Assembly (NCBI GenBank): GCA_026545225.1
Contig: CM048848.1
Location: forward strand, 16,481,353-16,545,352
Origin: Cornus controversa
Taxonomy: Eukaryota; Streptophyta; Magnoliopsida; Cornales; Cornaceae
DNA: 64,000 nt
Direction of reading: 5' to 3'
This document shows, piece by piece, positions 50,586 to 62,844 of this stretch (the first letter of the stretch is position 1; each line of letters begins with the position of its first letter). The position numbers and the translations under genes are program-made. The notes under the pieces were generated by a model, which made no database searches, was not told the origin of the DNA, and saw only the letters and a list, made by a program, of their open reading frames with translations.

Positions 50586-53500
50586 TGTTTTGATTTGAAA
50601 TGCCCCATTCCTAGAGAAATTATCCCGTAATTAGAATCGTACATTGTTTTTTTTACCAAATTAGACCGTCAAGACATCCAAAAGAAACGACGAGCATGTC
50701 AATCCGATCTTCATCCAAGTTTGTTTGAATTGTTATGAGTCGAAAAGAACAATTCCTTGCAAAAATGAAGCATGACCACAACCGTATGATGCTTTGTGCT
50801 AGAATTGACCGTCTGGATGTCCAGAAGAATAGAGAATGACAACAACGATTTCGAACTTGTTTCGTTTGACTTGTTTTGTTTCGAAAAGTCCGAATCCAAG
50901 TGAAATCGTGCCATACTTAGAATAATACGTTGCTTTATTCGAAATTCGACTGTGAGGACATCCTGAATCGAAAAGAGTAATTCCTTGCTGCACTCATGAA
51001 TGATCACAACCGTATGGTGCTTTGTGCCAAATTCGACCATCTAGCCAACTAAAAGAAAAGTTTGTTTGAGTTGTTATGAGTCGAAAAGAACAATTCCTTG
51101 CAAAAATGAAGCACGACCATAACCGTATGGTGCTTTGTGCTAGAATTGACCGTTTGGATGTCCAGTAGAATAGAGAATGACAACAACGGTTTCGAACTTG
51201 TTTCGTTTGACTTTTTTTGATTCGAAAAGTCTGAATCCAAGTGAAATCGTGCCATACTTAGAATAATACGTTGCTTTATTCGAAATTCGACTGTGAGGAC
51301 ATCCTGAATCGAAAAGACTAATTCCTTGCTGCACTCACGAATCATCACAACCGTATGGTGCTTTGTGCCAAAGTCGACCATCTGCACAACTAAAAGAAAC
51401 AAGTAGCACGCTATCGATGATTTTAAACAAGTTTAGTTTGAGTTGTTCTGATTCAAAAACCCCATTCCTAGAGAAGTCGTGCCATAATCAGAATCGAACA
51501 TTACTTTTTTCCAAATTACACCATCAAAGTGTCCAAAAGAAATGACGACCACGTCAATCCGAACTTCATCACAACCGTATGGTGCTTTGTTCCAAATTCG
51601 ACCGTTTGGACATCTAAAGGAAACAATTAGCATGCTACCAACGATTTTAAACTTGTTTCATTTGAGTTGTTTTGATTCGAAAACCCCATTGCAGGAGAAC
51701 TCGTGCCATAATACGAATCGTACGTTGGTTTTTCGAAATTAAACCGTCAAAGCGCCCCAAAGAAACGACGAGCATGTCGATCCGATCTTCATCTAGTTTT
51801 GTTTGAGCCATTATGATTCGAAAGAGCAAGTCATTAGAGAAATTGTGCAACGTCACAACCGTATGGTCTTTCGTGACAGATTCTGCTGTCTGAACATTTA
51901 GCAGAAACAGTTAGCACGCTATCTATGATTTGAAATTGTTTCACTTGGGTTGTTTTGATTTGAAATGCCCCATTCCTTGAGAAATTATCCCGTAATTAGA
52001 ATCGTACATTGTTTTTCTACAAAATTGGACCGTCAAGACATCCGAAAGAAATGACGAGCATGTCAATCCGATCTTCATCCAAGTTTGTTTGAGTTATTCT
52101 GAGTCGAAAAGAACAATTTTTTCAAAAATCAAGCATGACCACAACCGTATGATGCTTTGTGCTAGAATTGACCGTCTGAATGTCCAGAAGAACAGAGAAT
52201 GACAACAACGGTTTCGAACTTGTTTCGTTTGACTTATTTTGATTAGAAAAGTCCGAATCCAAGTGCAATCGTGACATACTTAGAATAATACGTTGCTTTA
52301 TGCGAAATTCGACCGTGAGGACATCCTGAATTGAAAAGAGTAATTCCTTGCTGCACTCACGAAAGATCACAACCATATGGTGCTTTGTGCCAAATTCGAC
52401 CATCTGCACAACTAAAAGAAACAAGTAGCACGCGATCGATGATTTTAAACAAGTTTAGTTTGAGTTGTTCTGATTCAAAAACCCCATTCCTAGAGAAGTC
52501 GTGCCATAATCAGAATCGAACATTACTTTTTTCCAAATTACACCATCAAAGTGTCCAAAAGAAATGACGACCATGTCAATCCGAACTTCATCACAACCGT
52601 ATGTTGCTGTGTTCCAAATTCGACCGTTTGGACATCTAAAGGAAACAATTAGCAAGCTACCAACGATTTTAAACTTGTTTCATTTGAGTTGTTTTGATTC
52701 GAAAACCCCATTGCAGGAGAACTCGTGCCATAATACGAATCGTACGTTGGTTTTTCAAAATGAAACCGTCAAAGCGCCCCAAAGAAACGACGAGCATGTC
52801 GATCCGATCTTCATCTAGTTTTGTTTGAGCCATTATGATTCGAAAGAGCAAGTCATTAGAGAAATCGTGCAACGTCACAACCGTATGGTCTTTTGTGACA
52901 GATTCTACTGTCTGAACATTTAACAGAAAGAGTTAGCACGCTATCAATGATTTGAAATTGTTTCAGTTGGGTTGTTTTGATTTGAAATGCCCCATTCCTA
53001 GAGAAATTATCCCGTAATTAGAATCGTACATTGTTTTTTTTACCAAATTAGACCGTCAAGACATCCAAAAGAAACGACGAGCATGTCAATCCGATATTCA
53101 TCCAAGTTTGTTTGAATTGTTATGAGTCGAAAAGAACAATTCCTTGCAAAAATGAAGCATGACCACAACCGTATGATGCTTTGTGCTAGAATTGACCGTC
53201 TGGATGTCCAGAAGAATAGAGAATGACAACAACGGTTTCGAACTTGTTTCGTTTGACTTGTTTTGTTTCGAAAAGTCCGAATCCAAGTGAAATCGTGCCA
53301 TACTTAGAATAATACGTTGCTTTATTCGAAATTCGACTATGAGGACATCCTGAATCGAAAAGAGTAATTCCTTGCTGCACTCATGAATGATCACAACCGT
53401 ATGGTGCTTTGTGCCAAATTCGACCATCTAGCCAACTAAAAGAAAAGTTTGTTTGAGTTGTTATGAGTCGAAAAGAACAATTCCTTGCAAAAATGAAGCA

Positions 53501-56500
53501 TGACCATAACCGTATGGTGCTTTGTGCTAGAATTGACCGTTTGGATGTCCAGTAGAATAGAGAATGACAACAACGGTTTCGAACTTGTTTCGTTTGACTT
53601 TTTTTGATTCGAAAAGTCTGAATCCAAGTGAAATCGTGCCATACTTAGAATAATACGTTGCTTTATTCGAAATTCGACTGTGAGGACATCCTGAATCGAA
53701 AAGACTAATTCCTTGCTGCACTCACGAATCATCACAACCGTATGGTGCTTTGTGCCAAATTCGACCATCTGCACAACTAAAAGAAACAAGTAGCACGCTA
53801 TCGATGATTTTAAACAAGTTTAGTTTGAGTTGTTCTGATTCAAAAACCCCATTCCTAGAGAAGTCGTGCCATAATCAGAATCGAACATTACTTTTTTCCA
53901 AATTACACCATCAAAGTGTCCAAAAGAAATGACGACCACGTCAATCCGAACTTCATCACAACCGTATGGTGCTTTGTTCCAAATTCGACCGTTTGGACAT
54001 CTAAAGGAAACAATTAGCAAGCTACCAACGATTTTAAGCTTGTTTCATTTGAGTTGTTCTGATTCGAAAACCCCATTACAGGAGAACTCGTGCCATAATA
54101 CGAATCGTACGTTGGTTTTTCGAAATTAAACCGTCAAAGCGCCCCAAAGAAACGACGAGCATGTCGATCCGATCTTCATCTAGTTTTGTTTGAGCCATTA
54201 TGATTCGAAAGAGCAAGTCATTAGAGAAATTGTGCAACGTCACAACCGTATGGTCTTTCGTGACAGATTCTGCTGTCTGAACATTTAGCAGAAACAGTTA
54301 GCACGCTATCTATGATTTGAAATTGTTTCACTTGGGTTGTTTTGATTTGAAATGCCCCATTCCTTGAGAAATTATCCCGTAATTAGAATCGTACATTGTT
54401 TTTCTACAAAATTGGACCGTCAAGACATCCGAAAGAAACGACGAGCATGTCAATCCGATCTTCATCCAAGTTTGTTTGAGTTATTCTGAGTCGAAAAGAA
54501 CAATTTTTTCAAAAATCAAGCATGACCACAACCGTATGATGCTTTGTGCTAGAATTGACCGTCTGAATGTCCAGAAGAACAGAGAATGACAACAACGGTT
54601 TCGAACTTGTTTCGTTTGACTTATTTTGATTAGAAAAGTCCGAATCCAAGTGCAATCGTGACATACTTAGAATAATACGTTGCTTTATGCGAAATTCGAC
54701 CGTGAGGACATCCTGAATTGAAAAGAGTAATTCCTTGCTGCACTCACGAAAGATCACAACCATATGGTGCTTTGTGCCAAATTCGACCATCTGCACAACT
54801 AAAAGAAACAAGTAGCACGCGATCGATGATTTTAAACAAGTTTAGTTTCAGTTGTTCTGATTCAAAAACCCCATTCCTAGAGAAGTCGTGCCATAATCAG
54901 AATCGAACATTACTTTTTTCCAAATTACACCATCAAAGTGTCCAAAAGAAATGACGACCATGTCAATCCGAACTTCATCACAACCGTATGTTGCTGTGTT
55001 CCAAATTCGACCGTTTGGACATCTAAAGGAAACAATTAGCAAGCTACCAACGATTTTAAACTTGTTTCATTTGAGTTGTTTTGATTCGAAAACCCCATTG
55101 CAGGAGAACTCGTGCCATAATACGAATCGTACGTTGGTTTTTCAAAATGAAACCGTCAAAGCGCCCCAAAGAAACGACGAGCATGTCGATCCGATCTTCA
55201 TCTAGTTTTGTTTGAGCCATTATGATTCGAAAGAGCAAGTCATTAGAGAAATCGTGCAACGTCACAACCGTATGGTCTTTTGTGACAGATTCTACTGTCT
55301 GAACATTTAACAGAAAGAGTTAGCACGCTATCAATGATTTGAAATTGTTTTAGTTGGGTTGTTTTGATTTGAAATGCCCCATTCCTAGAGAAATTATCCC
55401 GTAATTAGAATCGTACATTGTTTTTTTTACCAAATTAGACCGTCAAGACATCCAAAAGAAACGACGAGCATGTCAATCCGATATTCATCCAAGTTTGTTT
55501 GAATTGTTATGAGTCGAAAAGAACAATTCCTTGCAAAAATGAAGCATGACCACAACCGTATGATGCTTTGTGCTAGAATTGACCGTCTAGATGTCCAGAA
55601 GAATAGAGAATGACAACAACGGTTTCGAACTTGTTTCGTTTGACTTGTTTTGTTTCGAAAAGTCCGAATCCAAGTGAAATCGTGCCATACTTAGAATAAT
55701 ACGTTGCTTTATTCGAAATTCGACTGTGAGGACATCCTGAATCGAAAAGAGTAATTCCTTGCTGCACTCATGAATGATCACAACCGTATGGTGCTTTGTG
55801 CCAAATTCGACCATCTAGCCAACTAAAAGAAAAGTTTGTTTGAGTTGTTATGAGTCGAAAAGAACAATTCCTTGCAAAAATGAAGCATGACCATAACTGT
55901 ATGGTGCTTTGTGCTACAATTGACCGTTTGGATGTCCAGTAGAATAGAGAATGACAACAACGGTTTCGAACTTGTTTCGTTTGACTTTTTTTGATTCGAA
56001 AAGTCTGAATCCAAGTGAAATCGTGCCATACTTAGAATAATACGTTGCTTTATTCGAAATTCGACTGTGAGGACATCCTGAATCGAAAAGACTAATTCCT
56101 TGCTGCACTCACGAATCATCACAACCGTATGGTGCTTTGTGCCAAATTCGACCATCTGCATAACTAAAAGAAACAAGTAGCACGCTATCGATGATTTTAA
56201 ACAAGTTTAGTTTGAGTTGTTCTGATTCAAAAACCCCATTCCTAGAGAAGTCGTGCCATAATCAGAATCGAACATTACTTTTTTCCAAATTACACCATCA
56301 AAGTGTCCAAAAGAAATGACGACCACGTCAATCCGAACTTCATCACAACCGTATGGTGCTTTGTTCCAAATTCGACCGTTTGGACATCTAAAGGAAACAA
56401 TTAGCAAGCTACCAACGATTTTAAGCTTGTTTCATTTGAGTTGTTCTGATTCGAAAACCCCATTACAGGAGAACTCGTGCCATAATACGAATCGTACGTT

Positions 56501-59500
56501 GGTTTTTCGAAATTAAACCGTCAAAGCGCCCCAAAGAAACGACGAGCATGTCGATCCGATCTTCATCTAGTTTTGTTTGAGCCATTATGATTCGACAGAG
56601 CAAGTCATTAGAGAAATTGTGCAACGTCACAACCGTATGGTCTCTCGTGACAGATTCTGCTGTCTGAACATTTAGCAGAAACAGTTAGCACGCTATCTAT
56701 GATTTGAAATTGTTTCACTTGGGTTGTTTTGATTTGAAATGCCCCATTCCTTGAGAAATTATCCCGTAATTAGAATCGTACACTGTTTTTCTACAAAATT
56801 GGACCGTCAAGACATCCGAAAGAAACGACGAGCATGTCAATCCGATCTTCATCCAAGTTTGTTTGAGTTATTCTGAGTCGAAAAGAACAATTTTTTCAAA
56901 AATCAAGCATGACCACAACCGTATGATGCTTTGTGCTAGAATTGACCGTCTGAATGTCCAGAAGAACAGAGAATGACAACAACGGTTTCGAACTTGTTTC
57001 GTTTGACTTATTTTGATTAGAAAAGTCCGAATCCAAGTGCAATCGTGACATACTTAGAATAATACGTTGCTTTATGCGAAATTCGACCGTGAGGACATCC
57101 TGAATTGAAAAGAGTAATTCCTTGCTGCACTCACGAAAGATCACAACCATATGGTGCTTTGTGCCAAATTCGACCATCTGCACAACTAAAAGAAACAAGT
57201 AGCACGCGATCGATGATTTTAAACAAGTTTAGTTTGAGTTGTTCTGATTCAAAAACCCCATTCCTAGAGAAGTCGTGCCATAATCAGAATCGAACATTAC
57301 TTTTTTCCAAATTAGACCATCAAAGTGTCCAAAAGAAATGACGACCATGTCAATCCGAACTTCATCACAACCGTATGTTGCTGTGTTCCAAATTCGACCG
57401 TTTGGACATCTAAAGGAAACAATTAGCAAGCTACCAACGATTTTAAACTTGTTTCATTTGAGTTGTTTTGATTCGAAAACCCCATTGCAGGAGAACTCGT
57501 GCCATAATACGAATCGTACGTTGGTTTTTCAAAATGAAACCGTCAAAGCGCCCCAAAGAAACGACGAGCATGTCGATCCGATCTTCATCTAGTTTTGTTT
57601 GAGCCATTATGATTCGAAAGAGCAAGTCATTAGAGAAATCGTGCAACGTCACAACCGTATGGTCTTTTGTGACAGATTCTACTGTCTGAACATTTAACAG
57701 AAAGAGTTAGCACGCTATCAATGATTTGAAATTGTTTCAGTTGGGTTGTTTTGATTTGAAATGCCCCATTCCTAGAGAAATTATCCCGTAATTAGAATCG
57801 TACATTGTTTTTTTTACCAAATTAGACCGTCAAGACATCCAAAAGAAACGACGAGCATGTCAATCCGATATTCATCCAAGTTTGTTTGAATTGTTATGAG
57901 TCGAAAAGAACAATTCCTTGCAAAAATGAAGCATGACCACAACCGTATGATGCTTTGTGCTAGAATTGACCGTCTGGATGTCCAGAAGAATAGAGAATGA
58001 CAACAACGGTTTCGAACTTGTTTCGTTTGACTTGTTTTGTTTCGAAAAGTCCGAATCCAAGTGAAATCGTGCCATACTTAGAATAATACGTTGCTTTATT
58101 CGAAATTCGACTGTGAGGACATCCTGAATCGAAAAGAGTAATTCCTTGCTGCACTCATGAATGATCACAACCGTATGGTGCTTTGTGCCAAATTCGACCA
58201 TCTAGCCAACTAAAAGAAAAGTTTGTTTGAGTTGTTATGAGTCGAAAAGAACAATTCCTTGCAAAAATGAAGCATGACCACAACCGTATGATGCTTTGTG
58301 CTAGAATTAACCGTCTGGATGTCCAGAAGAATAGAGAATGACAACAACGGTTTCGAACTTGTTTCGTTTGACTTGTTTTGATTAGAAAAGTCCGAATCCA
58401 AGTGCAATCGTGCCATACTTAGAATAATACGTTGCTTTATGCGAAATTCGACCGTGAGGACATCCTGAATTGAAAAGAGTAATTCCTTGCTGCACTCACG
58501 AAAGATCACAACCATATGGTGCTTTGTGCCAAATTCGACCATCTGCACAACTAAAAGAAACAAGTAGCACGCGATCGATGATTTTAAACAAGTTTAGTTT
58601 GAGTTGTTCTGATTCAAAAACCCCATTCCTAGAGAAGTCGTGCCATAATCAGAATCGAACATTACTTTTTTCCAAATTAGACCATCAAAGTGTCCAAAAG
58701 AAATGACGACCATGTCAATCCGAACTTCATCACAACCGTATGTTGCTGTGTTCCAAATTCGACCGTTTGGACATCTAAAGGAAACAATTAGCAAGCTACC
58801 AACGATTTTAAACTTGTTTCATTTGAGTTGTTTTGATTCGAAAACCCCATTGCAGGAGAACTCGTGCCATAATACGAATCGTACGTTGGTTTTTCAAAAT
58901 GAAACCGTCAAAGCGCCCCAAAGAAACGACGAGCATGTCGATCCGATCTTCATCTAGTTTTGTTTGAGCCATTATGATTCGAAAGAGCAAGTCATTAGAG
59001 AAATCGTGCAACGTCACAACCGTATGGTCTTTTGTGACAGATTCTACTGTCTGAACATTTAACAGAAAGAGTTAGCACGCTATCAATGATTTGAAATTGT
59101 TTCAGTTGGGTTGTTTTGATTTGAAATGCCCCATTCCTAGAGAAATTATCCCGTAATTAGAATCGTACATTGTTTTTTTTACCAAATTAGACCGTCAAGA
59201 CATCCAAAAGAAACGACGAGCATGTCAATCCGATATTCATCCAAGTTTGTTTGAATTGTTATGAGTCGAAAAGAACAATTCCTTGCAAAAATGAAGCATG
59301 ACCACAACCGTATGATGCTTTGTGCTAGAATTGACCGTCTGGATGTCCAGAAGAATAGAGAATGACAACAACGGTTTCGAACTTGTTTCGTTTGACTTGT
59401 TTTGTTTCGAAAAGTCCGAATCCAAGTGAAATCATGCCATACTTAGAATAATACGTTGCTTTATTCGAAATTCGACTGTGAGGACATCCTGAATCGAAAA

Positions 59501-59522
59501 GAGTAATTCCTTGCTGCACTCA
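50586..59522. repeat. 2387 bp super-HOR (1365 + 1022), three full copies and a partial fourth
   Basis: Block A steps from 50586 are 1365, 1022, 1365, 1022, 1365, 1022 and 1365 bp. Super-units therefore start at 50586, 52973, 55360 and 57747, each exactly 2387 bp apart. The fourth is truncated by the LTR insertion at 59523. Confidence 0.88.
59518..59522. repeat. Presumed left target-site duplication (ACTCA)
   Basis: These are the five satellite bases before the TG of the plus-strand LTR. The right-hand copy would lie outside the window, so the duplication cannot be confirmed here. Confidence 0.45.
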
Positions 59523-59575
59523 TGTAAGGATCGGGTTATTTTGACCGATTCCGGATTATTTTTGGACCGGATTAA

Positions 59576-59589
59576 TTTTTTTTTTTTTT
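59576..59589 (+). repeat. Poly-T run near LTR start
   Basis: Fourteen consecutive T. A shorter equivalent run exists at the matching place in the solo LTR. Confidence 0.9.
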
Positions 59590-59612
59590 CAAATAAATTG
59601 GCTTCGAAAATG

Positions 59613-59723
59613 CGGATATATATATATATATATACAGATAGATAGATGAAATTACATACATTTATACGGAGGTGAAGAAGATGGATACCTATATATATAT
59701 GGGATTATATATATAGTTGAAGG

Positions 59724-59754
<31 letters not shown>

Positions 59755-60017
59755 GACATGTGTATATTATATATATATATATATCGGGTGTATTTATATT
59801 TAATTATATATACTTATAGATACATATATATATTATATATATATGAGGAGAAGGGAGTGAGGTATTTATGAATATGTTATATAATTATATGCATATATAT
59901 GGGGGGAAAAGCCCAAATTGGACGGCTGTGAATGTGAAGGTATGTGTTTATTATATATATATATACATCTCATAGTTGGTGCACTAGTACTAGTTGTATG
60001 GCTGATATATTGTAGGG

Positions 60018-60056
<39 letters not shown>
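59613..60056. repeat. AT microsatellite cluster in U3 of the 5' LTR
   Basis: Repeated alternating AT runs (about 59613-59632, 59690-59850 and 60019-60056), separated by short unique stretches. The solo LTR has the same feature at its sense-strand start. Confidence 0.88.
60050..60056 (+). promoter_or_regulatory. Putative LTR TATA box (TATATAA)
   Basis: End of an AT run followed by TGAGTGGAGGAGAG. The solo LTR has TATAAAT before the same GTGGAGGAGAG. The shared context argues for the U3 promoter, but it abuts a microsatellite, so confidence is modest. Confidence 0.4.
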
Positions 60057-60057
<1 letters not shown>

Positions 60058-60135
60058 GAGTGGAGGAGAGTAATTCGTGGAAGTGTTGTGGTGCACAGGA
60101 GATGTAAGAAAAGTAAGAAGATATTTTTACTTTAT

Positions 60136-60310
60136 GAGAAGAAGAAGACCAAGAGTGGGTCAGCTGGCAGAGAAGAAAAAATAAAAGAAAAGAAAGAAGG
60201 AAGAGAGGGAAAACAGAGAGTTTTAGAGAGAGAAAGCTTGAGGTATAGAGAGAGAAGGATAGCTGCAAAGGAGAAAGAGAAAGGGGAAAGGAGAAGGAAG
60301 CCGAGAGTGG
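60136..60310 (+). repeat. Purine-rich tract of the 5' LTR
   Basis: About 175 bases dominated by A and G (GAGAAGAAGAAG, GAAAGAAGGAAGAGAGGG), matching in position and composition the 23920-24017 tract of the solo LTR. If the TATA assignment is right, it lies just inside the transcript. Confidence 0.75.
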
Positions 60311-61142
<832 letters not shown>

Positions 61143-62026
61143 TAGATAGTGTGTTGGGGCCTAGACTTTTGAATTGAATTGGGCTTCAAGGATGGACCAA
61201 TATTTAGAGAGTGGGCTGCCATTACATTTGATGTTGGATAATTGAGTGGGTTGGACCAGTACATGGGCTAGAAAATATTTGAGAGATTATTCTTATGAGT
61301 TGGTCTAGCTTGACTAGAAATTTGGACACATGATTTGAGTTTAACATTTGGACTGGGCCAGAAACTTAAAATAGGCCCAGTAGTTTTTAAGAGAAATAAA
61401 TGGTGGATTTGGTGTTGGGCTGGATCAGCATTGGGCTTGGGCCCAATCTCATTTAAAAATGGAGACTTTTCATCGACTTTGGATACTCGTGACCGTATAA
61501 CATAAATTTGACAAAGCAGTGGAAGGCGATCTTTTCAACCTTCTCGGGAATTGGAGATTTTTGGAGTTCTCACTCCAAATTGAGGTAGGGGTGCTAGACT
61601 CACTTCTACTTTGATCTTGTGGTCCCTTTCTAAATATCATAAGAGCTAGCTTTTGATTTCTTGAACCTAGGTCTATGTATATATATATATATATATGTAT
61701 ACCATGGTGATTTATACATGTATAAGTGTCCAACATGTTAGTTAAGGCTTATGCGTGGTATATATGTGCAAATGTGACTATAATGCTTTTGGTGAAAAAT
61801 GTGTTTGTTTGATGAAAACATGAAAAATATGATTTTCTAGCAAAATCCATGAACATAGTGATTTTCATGATGTGAGTGTGATAGCATTGTGACAATCTTG
61901 AGTTGGAAGGAAAATGCATTGATTTGATGAAAAAAATGCATGCAGTGTGTGACTATGTGCATTGGTGTGATTATATGCACTATATGATGATTTTGGGGCA
62001 TGAGTGTGAAATTAAGATAAGGGGAA

Positions 62027-62157
62027 GGCCCCTAGGGTGAAAGACCCAAAACTTGGCCAAGAGGAGGTGCTCCCTTCGGGTTAGTAACCCGATAAAGCAC
62101 AAGCAGAGTTTGGGTGCCGAAGAGACCCTTACTATTGGAGTGATGAGAAAGCCCCTT
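62027..62157 (+). promoter_or_regulatory. 131 bp invariant, hairpin-rich LTR block (5' LTR copy)
   Basis: Identical to the reverse complement of 21628-21758. Inverted repeats visible: GGGT 62035-62038 with ACCC 62044-62047; palindrome CTTGGCCAAG 62052-62061; GTGCT 62067-62071 with AGCAC 62096-62100, enclosing CGGGTTA 62077-62083 with TAACCCG 62085-62091; and GGGT 62112-62115 with ACCC 62125-62128. Flanking sequence from about 61840 to 62340 is also better conserved than the rest of the LTR. It would lie in the 5' leader of the element RNA, where retroelements keep dimerisation, packaging and translation signals. The role is inferred, not shown. Confidence 0.68.
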
Positions 62158-62844
62158 TGACGTGATTTGGTGTGAGTTATATATGTATATATATATAAGT
62201 TGCGACTTGTCCAATTTGATATGTATATATATATATAGACATATGTATTTGCATTTTATGTGAAGCATCATGCATGATTTGAAAAACGTGGATGTTTGGG
62301 TAAAAATGCATGAGCATGTGCATTCATGCATGGCTTACGGGTTAGAGTGGGGATGGGTGGATCATTTCTACTGAGCCGTTGAGATGCTCACCCCCTATAT
62401 ACAAATTTTTTTCAGATAAAGCATCACCGGAGGATGAGACTTAGAGTGCTAGAGTGATCGAAAGAATACTTTAGAATTTCTTTTGGATATAGTGTTATGA
62501 ATTGTATATTTGGCTATCCATGCCGGCATGTGGCATGTGGATTATATTGATCTGAGATTACAATTATATTGATGTAACTTATTTTTTTATATGGATCCAT
62601 GGACATTAGAAATGTGAGTTAGTGTTTATACATTGTGCAAAAACTTGTATAAGGATTATGAGAGTGTTGAGATATAAATTGATGATTTAGAGTATGTATG
62701 TTTTACGCTTCCGCATTGACTTAAGGGTTGAGACCTCGGCACGGTGATGGAATCTCCGGTGACCGAGGCTTTGATGTGTGATTTCACCCGTTCACACCCC
62801 TCTTCCTTCGCTCCTAACCGGGTGTCGAAAGTCGGGGCGTGACA

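Larger units (their letters stand above)
24450..59522. repeat. Satellite array, right segment (1022 and 1365 bp HORs)
   Basis: Continuation of the same head-to-tail array. Block A starts at 25025, 26390, 27755, 29120, 30142, 31165, 32186, 33551, 34573, 35595, 36616, 37639, 38658, 39676, 41041, 42064, 43086, 44108, 45132, 46154, 47176, 48541, 49564, 50586, 51951, 52973, 54338, 55360, 56725, 57747 and 59112. Steps are 1018-1024 or 1365 bp. Units differ from one another at few sites, apart from the patch at about 34888-35225. The last unit is cut at 59522 by a second LTR element; whether the array resumes beyond it is not visible. Confidence 0.97.

Noticed and set aside
1-59522. Dozens of recurring 60-135 codon open frames on both strands in the array
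   Set aside because: They recur with the HOR period on opposite strands, overlap each other, and differ only as the repeat differs. They show no recognisable domain and no codon-level constraint. They are by-products of a stop-poor tandem repeat.
24450-59522. CENP-B box-like motif in the satellite
   Set aside because: TTCGTTT and similar words occur, but I could not match the full required spacing and bases of a CENP-B box.
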